From positions 4,963,001 through 5,027,000 of the forward strand of contig NZ_CP017174.1 of the NCBI RefSeq assembly GCF_006402735.1: 64,000 nucleotides of DNA, in the 5' to 3' direction. This document shows positions 1 through 7,498 of this stretch, piece by piece. This DNA is from Myxococcus xanthus. Lineage in GTDB: Bacteria; Myxococcota; Myxococcia; Myxococcales; Myxococcaceae. The stretch's first letter is position 1. Every line of letters begins with the position of its first letter. The notes under the pieces were generated by a model. That model had not been told where the DNA came from. It saw only the letters and a list, made by a program, of their open reading frames with translations, and made no database searches. Both the position numbers and the translations under genes were made by a program.

Positions 1-507
1 AGCAAGACCGGGCTCACTGACGAATGGGTGCCCTCCATACGGCGGGCCTTTCCCGGCCTCCATTCATTGAAAGCCGAACGCACCCTCCTCACGGACGTGG
101 GGCTGGGCCAGTTCGCCGAATGGACAGAACTGGAGGCAATCCATGTCGCGGGGACTCTCATCAATGGCTCTGGCCTGACGAGCCTGCACACGCTTGCCCG
201 ACTCACGACGCTCGACCTCGGCGCGACGAGGTTGGACGCAGAGGGCCAGAAAGCGCTCCAGGGTTTCACGAGCCTCGTCTGGCTGAGCGTCGCCGGCGTC
301 CGCACCGGCGACGAGGTGCTTGGCCACCTTCCCAGTTCGCTCCGCACGCTCTACCTGACGCGCACGAAGGTCACCGACGCCGGCCTTCCAGCGCTGCTCA
401 AGCTGCCACGTCTCAGGGAGCTCAACCTGCGAGGCACCGCGGTCTCCACGGAGGCCAGGGATGCCCTGGCACGGGAGCGCGGCATCCACCTCATCACCGG
501 GCTGTGA
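1..507 (+). CDS. Leucine-rich repeat protein, 3' part only
   Basis: The frame is open from the first base, so the true start lies upstream of the window. The visible part, about 168 residues, is built of leucine-rich repeats of roughly 23-24 residues, with cores such as LTTLDLGATRL, LVWLSVAGVRT, LRTLYLTRTKVT and LRELNLRGTAVS. Such repeats form a curved solenoid used for protein binding, so a partner-binding role is likely, but nothing here identifies the partner. No catalytic domain or membrane segment is seen. It converges with the larE-like gene 42 bp away. Confidence 0.75.
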   Translation, partial: SKTGLTDEWVPSIRRAFPGLHSLKAERTLLTDVGLGQFAEWTELEAIHVAGTLINGSGLTSLHTLARLTTLDLGATRLDAEGQKALQGFTSLVWLSVAGVRTGDEVLGHLPSSLRTLYLTRTKVTDAGLPALLKLPRLRELNLRGTAVSTEARDALARERGIHLITGL

Positions 508-549
508 GCCGCTCCCCAAGCCTGGTGCTCATCGCCAAGGAGACGCGGC

Positions 550-1446
550 TCAGCTCACCACGGGCAGCGGGAACCCTTCCGGCTTGCCCGTGGCCCCCAG
601 CCGCGCGACGCCCACCGCATCATTCATGCGGCCCGAGCGGAACGGCTCCAAGTCCAGCGCCACGAACTTGAACCCCAGCGCCAGGAACGCGGTGTTGATC
701 TTCTGCCGCACGTCCGCCGCGAGGAAGCGCTCGTACTCCTCCGCCGCCACCTCCAGCCGCGCCACGTCCTGGTGGTACCGCACGCGGAACTGACGGAAGC
801 CCAGCTTGCGCAGCTCCGACTCCGCGGCGGCGATCTGCAGCAACCGGTCCCGCGTCACCGCCGTGCCATATGGAATCCTCGACGCCAGGCACGCCATCTG
901 CGGCTTGTCCCACGTCGGCAGCCCGAGCGACTGGCTCCACGCGCGGATCTCCTCCTTCGTCAGCCCCGCCTGCGCCAGCGGCGACACCACCTGGTGCTCC
1001 TGCGCCGCCTTGTGCCCGGGCCGGTGGTCCTTGAAGTCGTCCGCATTGAAGCCGTCCAACACCACCGCCAGCCCCAGCGACTTCCGCTGTGCCTCGCAGA
1101 TGTCGTACAGCTCCGTCTTGCAGAAGTAGCAGCGATTCGTCGGGTTGGCCGCGTACTGCGGATTCGCCAGCTCGTTGCTGCCCAACACCACGTGCCGGGC
1201 GCCCAACCGCCTCGCCAGCTCGCGCGCCTCGTCGGCCTCCTCTGGCGCCACGGACGCGGACAGCGCGGTGAGCGCGAGCGCCCGGTCGCCCAGCTCCTCC
1301 ACCGCCACCTTCAGCACGAAGGTCGAATCCACACCTCCGGAGAACGCCACCAGCGCGCTGCCATGGGCCCGCAGCGCGGCGCGCATCACCTCCAGCTTGG
1401 GGCGCGACGACTCACACAGGGACTGGATCCGCTCGGGGCTCAACAT
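550..1446 (-). CDS. larE: LarE-type ATP-dependent sacrificial sulfur transferase
   Basis: A 298-residue PP-loop protein with SGGVDS near residues 36-41, the ATP-pyrophosphatase signature. LarE enzymes adenylate a pyridinium substrate and transfer sulfur while making the nickel-pincer nucleotide cofactor of lactate racemase. In one subtype the sulfur comes from an active-site cysteine; in another it comes from a [4Fe-4S] cluster held by three cysteines. Here NRCYFCK gives Cys106 and Cys109, and MACLASRIPYG gives Cys186, so all three positions are occupied, which suggests the cluster type. The start has AGGAG about 6 bases upstream. No larB or larC lies in the window, so the real substrate may differ. 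It is downstream of other sulfur genes on the same strand. Confidence 0.82.
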   Translation of the reverse strand: MLSPERIQSLCESSRPKLEVMRAALRAHGSALVAFSGGVDSTFVLKVAVEELGDRALALTALSASVAPEEADEARELARRLGARHVVLGSNELANPQYAANPTNRCYFCKTELYDICEAQRKSLGLAVVLDGFNADDFKDHRPGHKAAQEHQVVSPLAQAGLTKEEIRAWSQSLGLPTWDKPQMACLASRIPYGTAVTRDRLLQIAAAESELRKLGFRQFRVRYHQDVARLEVAAEEYERFLAADVRQKINTAFLALGFKFVALDLEPFRSGRMNDAVGVARLGATGKPEGFPLPVVS

Positions 1447-1545
1447 GAAGCTCTCCTAAAACCAAAGGGCCCCGGATTGCACGCGCCGTTGCGCGGCAAC
1501 CTGGAGCCCCTCAGGAATGAAACCCAGGCCCGGAAGCCCGGCCGC

Positions 1546-2319
1546 CTAGCGAGCCTTCCGCTTCGCGGCCTTCTTCGCCGCCGGCGCCGGCTTGCCCACC
1601 CGGGCCGCGCGCGTGGCCGGACGGGCCTTGGCACCCTTGTCCGCCTTCGGCGCCTTCGCCGCGGGCTTGGACTCCTCGGCGCGACGGGCCTTGGCGCCGC
1701 CCTTCTCGGCCTTCTCTGCCTTCTCGCCCTTGGCCGGCAGCGGGTTGGCCTTCATCTTCTTGCCGGTGATGACCTTCAGCTCCTCGGTGCTCATGTAGCC
1801 GAGGTCCAGAAGCGACTGGAAGATCTTCGCCGCGCCGTCCTCCACCGACTCCACGTCGGAGTGGATGGTGACCTCCGGCGAGTTGGGCGGCTCGTACGGC
1901 TCGGTGATGCCGATGAAGTTGGGGATCTCCCCGTTGAGCGCCTTCTTGTAGCGGCCCGTGCTGTCGCGCTCGATGAGCTTCTCGGTCGGGCAGTCGACGT
2001 AGACCTCCACGTAGCGACCGATGGACCGGCGGTTCTCCTCACGGCCCGGCTTGTACGGGCTCACGCAGGGAACCAGCGCCGCCACACCGTTGCGCGTCAG
2101 CAGGTTCGCCACGAAGCCCAGCCGCTTCACGACGGTGGTACGATCCTCCTTGCCATCCCCCAGCCCCGCCCACAGCGCCTCGCCGAGCTCACCCTCGTCG
2201 AGGATCTCGACGTTGCGGCCCACCTGCCGCAAGCGCGCGGCGATGTAGGCGGCGGTGGTGCTCTTCCCGGTACCGGACATGCCGGTCAGCCAGAGGGTGA
2301 AACCAGTGTTGGAGGCCAT
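1546..2319 (-). CDS. cysC: Adenylylsulfate kinase-like protein with basic C-terminal tail
   Basis: A 257-residue P-loop kinase. Residues 1-180 follow APS kinase: Walker A GMSGTGKST near residue 14, CVSPYKPGREENRR, and YKKALNGEIPNFIGI. APS kinase phosphorylates adenylylsulfate to PAPS. The usual LDGDNVR substrate motif is replaced by LDEGELGEA, so activity on APS is not certain. Residues about 180-257 are an extension rich in Lys, Ala and Pro, like a histone H1 tail, which bacterial CysC normally lacks. The tail could bind nucleic acid or an acidic partner. A sigma70-like promoter lies about 75 bases upstream, so the gene probably has its own transcript although it follows the cysO operon. Confidence 0.75.
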   Translation of the reverse strand: MASNTGFTLWLTGMSGTGKSTTAAYIAARLRQVGRNVEILDEGELGEALWAGLGDGKEDRTTVVKRLGFVANLLTRNGVAALVPCVSPYKPGREENRRSIGRYVEVYVDCPTEKLIERDSTGRYKKALNGEIPNFIGITEPYEPPNSPEVTIHSDVESVEDGAAKIFQSLLDLGYMSTEELKVITGKKMKANPLPAKGEKAEKAEKGGAKARRAEESKPAAKAPKADKGAKARPATRAARVGKPAPAAKKAAKRKAR

Positions 2320-2396
2320 ATGGGTCGTCTACTCCCTGCGTCCGGAGCACTTCTTGCAAGCTCGTAGGGACGCCGCAGATCCAGAAGATGGACGCG

Positions 2397-2426
2397 GTTA
2401 TAGACGAAAACCCGGCCACTTGACAA
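2397..2426 (-). promoter_or_regulatory. Putative sigma70 promoter of the APS-kinase-like gene
   Basis: On the minus strand, TTGTCA (2421-2426) and TATAAC (2397-2402) are separated by 18 bases. Both hexamers are one mismatch from consensus in otherwise GC-rich DNA. The predicted leader to the start at 2319 is about 70 bases. Confidence 0.45.
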
Positions 2427-2432
2427 TTCGCG

Positions 2433-2452
2433 CCCACCTTTCCGCAGGTGGG
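2433..2452 (-). terminator. Possible hairpin after the cysO operon
   Basis: CCCACCT and AGGTGGG form a perfect 7-bp stem around a 6-base loop, 60 bases after the JAMM peptidase stop. There is no T tract, so it may be a weak terminator or an RNA 3' end stabiliser. Confidence 0.3.
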
Positions 2453-2511
2453 GGTGACGGGCACCCAAGTGCCTGCTCAGACAAGGCTTTTTCGTTTCTG
2501 CAATGAACTTT

Positions 2512-2925
2512 TCAGCTCGCTCGTGACACGAAGTTTCCCGCACGCCACTCATACTCCGACACGTAGTGAACACAGCCGCGGTGTATGGATCCAATGAGAT
2601 AGGAAACATTGGGGAGCAACGGACGCCCCTCAGGAGCCGCCCGCAGCAGGTCCTCCTGGGAGAAGGTCGCCGGTGCATCCACATGCGAGTGGAACACGCA
2701 CACCACTCGCTCTGACCGTGCATCCGCTTCGATGCAGACGGCCAGCCACTCCTCGGGTGCGAAGGCGTACGCCACCCGCGGGTTTCCGGCGGCGTTGCGC
2801 AAGGGACGGCTCCGCAGGCGCCCTGTCCCTTCCTCGCGGAGGAGCACCCCACAACCCTCGAACGGATACGCGGCCTCCAGGTGCCTCCCCACCTCGGTGA
2901 GGATGTGCTCGGGCCAGTGACTCAC
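2512..2925 (-). CDS. mec: JAMM/MPN metallopeptidase, Mec+-like
   Basis: A 137-residue protein with a complete JAMM zinc site: Glu23 in PFEGCG, then His79-Ser-His81, Ser89 and Asp92, matching H-x-H-x7-S-x2-D. In Mycobacterium tuberculosis the related Mec+ protease cuts cysteine from the C-terminus of the carrier CysO. The same job is inferred here because a CysO-like carrier is two genes upstream. Its start overlaps the stop of the preceding gene by 4 bases, so the two are probably translationally coupled. No cysM-type synthase is in the cluster; it could be encoded elsewhere. Confidence 0.82.
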   Translation of the reverse strand: MSHWPEHILTEVGRHLEAAYPFEGCGVLLREEGTGRLRSRPLRNAAGNPRVAYAFAPEEWLAVCIEADARSERVVCVFHSHVDAPATFSQEDLLRAAPEGRPLLPNVSYLIGSIHRGCVHYVSEYEWRAGNFVSRAS

Positions 2926-3563
2926 TGCGCGCCAGGCGCCTCACGGCCCGCGCAACGTGAGCACTTTCGCAGCGCCATCTCCTCCACGGTTCCGGGCGCC
3001 ACCAGCCACCGGCCTCCCAGCGCGGGGCCCAGGCCCAGCCGCAGCCGCTGGAACACGAGCGCCCCCAACGTCCCCACGGCCACGCCCAAAGCCCCATCCG
3101 GGGGCGAGCCCAGGTGCCGCACCGTCTCACCGAAGCACCAGAGGCACCCCTCCGCGCTCCGGAAGACGACGGCGGCCCGCATGCCATCGCCCCCCAGGGC
3201 CACCCAGGGCGCCTCGCCACTCCACGCCGCGGGCAGCTCCGCGACCAGCCCTCCGCCGTGTCCTACCGCGCCGGCGTCCGGGTTCAGCGCGGGCACCTCG
3301 CGGGCCAGCGCCTCCGTCACGGGCAGGCCGACGTCATCAGGCCCCATCAGGAAGCCCGGCGCCCAGGGCCCCAGCGTCAGCGAGCCCGCGCCCGTCACCG
3401 GCGTGCCAGCTCCCGCCAGGTACGCCGCCGCCGTCAGCCCCGACGCGCCGATGCCATCCAACCGCGCCGTGCCCGCGAGCAGGGACTCCTGGCCGCGTCC
3501 GCCCACCTCGCGCAGGAGGATCTGGCGGGAGTAGCGCAGGATCTGATCTTCACGCAGCGCCAT
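2922..3563 (-). CDS. Degenerate MoeB/ThiF-like (E1-like) protein
   Basis: A 213-residue protein. The N-terminus (EDQILRYSRQILLREVGGRG) matches the opening helix of MoeB/ThiF enzymes, and two zinc-type pairs survive, Cys140-x2-Cys143 and Cys201-x2-Cys204. The glycine-rich ATP loop is altered (DGIGASGLTAAAY), and the conserved DxxDGxxTKF segment and the region of the catalytic cysteine are absent or replaced by Gly/Ala-rich sequence. It therefore looks like a pseudoenzyme that keeps the fold and zinc site. An intact homologue lies at 4076-4843 in the same operon, so this copy may serve as a dimer partner or scaffold. It starts 5 bases after cysO. Confidence 0.65.
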   Translation of the reverse strand: MALREDQILRYSRQILLREVGGRGQESLLAGTARLDGIGASGLTAAAYLAGAGTPVTGAGSLTLGPWAPGFLMGPDDVGLPVTEALAREVPALNPDAGAVGHGGGLVAELPAAWSGEAPWVALGGDGMRAAVVFRSAEGCLWCFGETVRHLGSPPDGALGVAVGTLGALVFQRLRLGLGPALGGRWLVAPGTVEEMALRKCSRCAGREAPGAQ

Positions 3564-3568
3564 CGCCG

Positions 3569-3841
3569 TCAGCCTCCCGCCATGGCGGGGATGAGGGTGA
3601 TGCGGTCAGCGTCCTTCACCGGCGTGTCCAGCCCGTTCAGCGCGCGGATGTCCTCGTCGTTCAGGAACACGTTCACGTAGCGCCGCACCGCGCCGCGCTC
3701 GTCGAACACCCGGCCGCCAATGCCCGGATGGCGCGCGTCCAGGTTGTTCAGCACCTCGCGCACGGTGGCGCCCGGGGCCGTGACTTCCGCCTGGTTGCCG
3801 GTGAAGCCCCGCATGGGGGTGGGAATACGAAGGGTCGCCAT
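3569..3841 (-). CDS. cysO: CysO-like ubiquitin-fold sulfur carrier protein
   Basis: A 90-residue beta-grasp protein ending in PAMAGG. The terminal Gly-Gly is the thiocarboxylate attachment point of ThiS/MoaD/CysO carriers. Overall it resembles mycobacterial CysO more than ThiS or MoaD, with matching features such as YVNVFLNDEDIRALNGL. The known cycle is adenylation by a MoeB-like enzyme, thiocarboxylation, use in cysteine synthesis, and release of cysteine by the Mec+ protease. Activator and protease candidates are both in this operon. MoaD is a less likely alternative. Confidence 0.85.
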   Translation of the reverse strand: MATLRIPTPMRGFTGNQAEVTAPGATVREVLNNLDARHPGIGGRVFDERGAVRRYVNVFLNDEDIRALNGLDTPVKDADRITLIPAMAGG

Positions 3842-3848
3842 GGCTCAC

Positions 3849-4079
3849 TCACCTGCCCTGCTTGCGGAGCACCAGCCGGTGCGTCCCGTCCGGGAGCGCG
3901 TCCAGGGACACGACTTCGTGGCCCTCGTCGCGCGCGTTGCGAGGCACGTTCTTCAGCGGCTCGGTGCCCCGAAGCAGCACCTCCAGCAACGTACCCTGCT
4001 CCAGTGATTCCAACTTCAGCTTCGTCCGCACGTAGGTCATCGGACAGACCTCGCGGGTGATGTCCAGCGTCGCCTTCAT
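3849..4079 (-). CDS. TusA/SirA-family sulfur transfer protein
   Basis: A 76-residue protein with the TusA signature CPMTYVRTK. Its Cys12 is the expected persulfide-carrying residue. TusA-family proteins relay sulfur from desulfurases to acceptors, so here it probably supplies sulfur to the CysO carrier. The ATG at 4079 overlaps the TGA of the upstream MoeB-like gene as ATGA, which favours it over an in-frame ATG three codons earlier. The next gene, cysO, starts 7 bases after its stop. Confidence 0.8.
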   Translation of the reverse strand: MKATLDITREVCPMTYVRTKLKLESLEQGTLLEVLLRGTEPLKNVPRNARDEGHEVVSLDALPDGTHRLVLRKQGR

Positions 4080-4843
4080 GTCGCGCACACCTCCGGAGAC
4101 TCAGGGTACGCGGGGATGGCCGTGACGCGGCAACCCTCGCAGTCCGGCGCCCGCGCCACGAGCGTCCTCCGCCCCAGGAGCGACACGGCATCCAGCACGT
4201 GCAGCGTGGCCTCGCCCTGCCCACCTCGCGCGGCGCCCGACAGCAGCTCCAGCGCCAGCAGGGCCTGCACCGCGCCCACCAGCCCCGCCAGCGAGCCGAG
4301 CACCCCCGCCTGGGCACACGTGGGCACCGCGTCCGGCGGGGGCGGCGCTTCATAGAGGCAGCGCAGGCACGGCCCACCCGGGTCCACGCGCATCGCCTGT
4401 CCCTGCATGCGCAGCACCCCGCCATAGACGAGCGGCACGCCCGTCAGCACCGCCACGTCCGACAGGAAGAACTTGGTGGCCACGCCATCCGTGGCGTCGA
4501 TGACGGCGTCGTGCGCGCGAAAGAGCCCCTCCGCGTTGCTCGCGTCCACGCGCTCGGTGAGGGCCTCCGTGCTCAGGCCGGGAAAGGCCCGAGCCAGGCC
4601 CGCCGTCGCGGACTCCGCCTTGTTCCGGCCCACGTCCTCACTCCGGTGCCAGAGCTGGCGCGGCAGGTTCGTCACGTCCACGCGGTCTGGATCCGCCAGC
4701 GTCAGGTGCCCGACGCCGGCCTGGGCCAGCGCCAGTGACGCCGGGCATCCGAGCCCGCCAGCCCCCACCAGCAGTACGCGCGCGCGCTCCAGCCGGGACG
4801 CATGGGGAATTCGGGGATGGTGGTCTGTACCATGGCCATGCAT
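4076..4843 (-). CDS. MoeB/ThiF-family carrier-activating adenylyltransferase
   Basis: A 255-residue E1-like enzyme. It has the nucleotide loop GAGGLG (residues 27-32), Asp51 and NLPRQ, IDATDGVATKF (115-125), zinc pairs Cys159-x2-Cys162 and Cys235-x2-Cys238, and Cys176 in the PTCAQAGVLG segment. These enzymes adenylate the C-terminal Gly of a carrier such as MoaD, ThiS or CysO. There is no rhodanese domain, so sulfur must come from another protein; the TusA-like neighbour is the obvious candidate. It is the first gene of a five-gene minus-strand operon whose members overlap or lie within 8 bases. Confidence 0.85.
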   Translation of the reverse strand: MHGHGTDHHPRIPHASRLERARVLLVGAGGLGCPASLALAQAGVGHLTLADPDRVDVTNLPRQLWHRSEDVGRNKAESATAGLARAFPGLSTEALTERVDASNAEGLFRAHDAVIDATDGVATKFFLSDVAVLTGVPLVYGGVLRMQGQAMRVDPGGPCLRCLYEAPPPPDAVPTCAQAGVLGSLAGLVGAVQALLALELLSGAARGGQGEATLHVLDAVSLLGRRTLVARAPDCEGCRVTAIPAYPESPEVCAT

Positions 4844-4965
4844 CGGATGACTGCTCCACGCGGTCGGAAACGAATATGGTGGGGCCGCCTGCGTACCACC
4901 ATGCAGAAGGGCGCAGGTGTCTCTCCACCGTCCCGCGTCCGCGCGGCCCCCACCTGCCAGGACAT

Positions 4966-5352
4966 ATGAAAAACCTGACCGGCGTGCTCGTCTTTTCCGC
5001 TGTCCTCTTCCTGGCTCCTGGCTGCACCCGCAAGACAGGCGAGGCCCCGGGCCCCACCGACGCCTCCGCCGCGACGGACGAAGCCGCGCGCACCGGCGCC
5101 AGCAAGGGGGCCCTGAGCGCGGAGGACGCGGGCTCGGGCAGCACGACGCGCGCGGCCCAGGAGGCCTGCGTGGACACGTGGCTCCAGAAGCAGGGGCTGG
5201 ACGCGTACGGCAACCCGGAGGGCAGCATGTACGCGGGCGGCACGCCGCTCTTCAACGAGCGCACGGGCGAGCAGATCGACCGGCTGGACTTCATCTTCAA
5301 GAACAAGCCCGAGGCACGCCAGGCGTGCTCGGGTGACGCCTCCACGGAGTAA
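4966..5352 (+). CDS. Small lipoprotein of unknown function
   Basis: A 128-residue protein. A short N-terminal signal leads to the lipobox FLAPGC, so Cys20 is the probable lipid-modified residue. A Thr/Ala/Ser-rich linker follows, then a C-terminal part with the segments EACVDTWLQKQGLDAYGN and TPLFNERTGEQIDRLDF and a second Cys near the end. No known domain was recognised. The start at 4966 was chosen over a longer upstream frame because only it begins with a lipoprotein signal. It is divergent from the carrier-activating gene, with 122 bp between starts. Confidence 0.75.
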   Translation: MKNLTGVLVFSAVLFLAPGCTRKTGEAPGPTDASAATDEAARTGASKGALSAEDAGSGSTTRAAQEACVDTWLQKQGLDAYGNPEGSMYAGGTPLFNERTGEQIDRLDFIFKNKPEARQACSGDASTE

Positions 5353-5461
5353 CGCGGCGCTTCCTCCCGGCGTGGGGCCTGCCCCCTCGCCCTCCAGAAA
5401 GCGAGGCGGGCCACCTCCGGGATTCCCGGCCCCCCGGTTGCTCCCGTAGAGTACCGGACGA

Positions 5462-6745
5462 ATGGATTCCCAACTCGCATTGAGCGAGGAAACGCCTGCC
5501 AACGACCTGCGCGCCCGGGTGCGCAAGGTCCTGGAGCGCCGCAAGCTGACGGACAGCGTGTCGGCGGAGCAGGCGACCGCCTCGTGGGAGCAGGACCGCT
5601 TCGTGGCCCGGGCCCGCGCGCTCTTCTACGCGCGGATGATGTTCCTCACCTTGGGCCTGCTCATCCTCGCGGTGCCGGCCTGGAGCGGCTACTTCGGCCT
5701 CACCGGTCCGTTCTCCTTCGTGGGCTACTTCGCGATGCTGCTCTACAGCGTCGCCAACCTCCTGGTCATCGACCACCCCAAGGCCGGCCGCTGGGTGACG
5801 TACATTACCCTCTGCCTGGACGTGACCATCAGCGTGGTGCTCATCGCCAAGCCGCACGTCGGCGGCGGTCTCCAGAGCCCGCTGCTGGCCACGCAGCTGC
5901 TCTTCACCACGCTCTTCGCCATCCTCTTTCCCAAGCCGCTGGCGATCCTGCCGCCGCTGCTGGCGCTGCCCATCACCACCCGGCTGGACCTGCTCCTCAA
6001 CCGCTCCGTGACGGCGGTGGAGCTGCTGACCCTGCTCTGGTACCTGGCGCTCAACTTCATCATCGTCTACGTGCTCGTGTACCTGAACGAGCGCGAGGCC
6101 GCCGCGCACCGCGAGGTCGTGTCGCTCCAGGGGGACCTCAAGGAGCTGGCGGTGGTGGAGGAGCGCAACCGGCTGGCGCGGGAGATCCACGACGGCCTGG
6201 GCGCGTCCCTGTCGTCGATGATCATCCAGTCCGAGTACATCCTGAACCTCGCGCGCGAGGAGGGCCTGCGCGGGGAGATCCGCGAGCTGAAGCTCACCGC
6301 CGAGGAGTCCATCGAGGAGCTGAGGCGCAGCCTGCGGATGATGCGCGAGGACTTCGAGCTGGCACAGGGCCTGGAGGACTACGCGAAGACGTTCCGCGAG
6401 CGCACCGGCCTGGACATCCGCTTCGAGCGCACCGGGCTCCAGCGCAAGCTGAACCCGGACGCGCAGCTGGCGCTGTTCCGCATCCTCCAGGAGTCGCTGT
6501 CGAACGCGGTGAAGCACGCGGAGGCCAAGGGCGTCCAGGTGCGGCTCGACTTCAGCGAGGACCGCGTCAACCTCGTCGTGCGCGACGACGGCAAGGGCTT
6601 CGACCCTTCCCGGACGCCGCGCGGCCACTACGGCCTGTTGAACATGCGTGAGCGCGCCATGAAGCTCGGTGGTCAGCTCATCGTGGACTCGTCACCCGGC
6701 GCTGGCGCCCAGGTGGCATTCTCCCTTCCCTGTCGCCCGTCATGA
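5462..6745 (+). CDS. Membrane sensor histidine kinase (NarL-type, HisKA_3)
   Basis: A 427-residue kinase. About five hydrophobic segments lie between residues 57 and 208 with only short loops, so it probably senses within or near the membrane. The phosphoacceptor is His243 in EERNRLAREIHDGLGASLS, the HisKA_3 form. The ATPase domain has an N box (SLSNAVKHAEAKG) and glycine boxes (DDGKGFDPS, HYGLLNMRERA). Its stop overlaps the start of the response regulator as ATGA, so the two form a cognate pair. The signal is unknown. Confidence 0.92.
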   Translation: MDSQLALSEETPANDLRARVRKVLERRKLTDSVSAEQATASWEQDRFVARARALFYARMMFLTLGLLILAVPAWSGYFGLTGPFSFVGYFAMLLYSVANLLVIDHPKAGRWVTYITLCLDVTISVVLIAKPHVGGGLQSPLLATQLLFTTLFAILFPKPLAILPPLLALPITTRLDLLLNRSVTAVELLTLLWYLALNFIIVYVLVYLNEREAAAHREVVSLQGDLKELAVVEERNRLAREIHDGLGASLSSMIIQSEYILNLAREEGLRGEIRELKLTAEESIEELRRSLRMMREDFELAQGLEDYAKTFRERTGLDIRFERTGLQRKLNPDAQLALFRILQESLSNAVKHAEAKGVQVRLDFSEDRVNLVVRDDGKGFDPSRTPRGHYGLLNMRERAMKLGGQLIVDSSPGAGAQVAFSLPCRPS

Positions 6746-7482
6746 CCGGAGCTCCCGTGGACGCCCCGCAGCCTCCCGATTCGCCGCCCATTCGCGTCTT
6801 CGTGGTCGAGGATCAGACGAAGATCCTCAAGAACCAGCTCCGCCTCTTCGAGAACCACCCGGAGCTGGACATCATCGGCACGGCGCTCTCCGGTGAAGCC
6901 GCGCTGGAGGAAGTGCCCAAGCTGATGCCGGACGTGCTGCTGCTCGACCTGGGCCTGCCCCGCATGAGCGGCATCGACGTGACGCGCGAGGTAAAGGCGC
7001 GCTTCCCGAAGATTGAAATCCTCATCTTCACCATCTTCGACGAGGAGGACAAAGTGCTGGAGGCCGTGAAGGCGGGCGCCTCCGGCTACCTGCTCAAGGG
7101 CGCCCCGGTGGACAAGATCATCGAGGCCATCAAGGAGGTCCGCGCGGGCGGCACTGTCATCCAGCCCAACCTGGCCCGCCGGCTGCTCCGTCACTTCCGC
7201 GTGGAGCCCGACGCCAGCCCCGTGGCCTCGCCGCCCTCCGCGCCGGAGCCGTCGGCCAGCGACTTGCCCCAGGAGCCCCTGCTCAAGCCGCTGTCGGACC
7301 GCGAGCGCGAAATCCTCCAGCTCATCGCCAAGGGCGTGTCCAACAGCGAGGCGGCGCGCCTGCTCGACCTCAGCAAGGCCACCATCCGCACGCACCTGGA
7401 GCACATCTACCGGAAGCTGGAGGTCACCAACCGCGTGGAGGCCGTCACCGAAGGCATCCGCAAGGGCCTCATCTCCGTCTGA
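6742..7482 (+). CDS. NarL/FixJ-family response regulator
   Basis: A 246-residue regulator. The receiver domain (about 17-135) has the acidic residues of VVEDQ, the phosphoacceptor Asp69 in DVLLLDLGLPRMSG and the conserved lysine in YLLKGAP. A Pro/Ala-rich linker is followed by a LuxR-type helix-turn-helix (LSDREREILQLIAKGVSNSE, then KATIRTHLEHIYRKL). It is expected to bind DNA after phosphorylation by the kinase encoded just upstream. Targets cannot be read from the sequence. Confidence 0.93.
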   Translation: MTGAPVDAPQPPDSPPIRVFVVEDQTKILKNQLRLFENHPELDIIGTALSGEAALEEVPKLMPDVLLLDLGLPRMSGIDVTREVKARFPKIEILIFTIFDEEDKVLEAVKAGASGYLLKGAPVDKIIEAIKEVRAGGTVIQPNLARRLLRHFRVEPDASPVASPPSAPEPSASDLPQEPLLKPLSDREREILQLIAKGVSNSEAARLLDLSKATIRTHLEHIYRKLEVTNRVEAVTEGIRKGLISV

Positions 7483-7498
7483 GCCGGAGCGCCCGCGC

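Noticed and set aside
772-2367. 531-codon plus-strand frame over larE and the APS-kinase-like gene
   Set aside because: Antisense to two clear genes, with Arg/Leu/His-rich sequence unlike a protein.
2453-2500. Weak GGCAC/GTGCC inverted repeat
   Set aside because: Only five base pairs with a four-base loop and no context; expected by chance in this GC-rich DNA.
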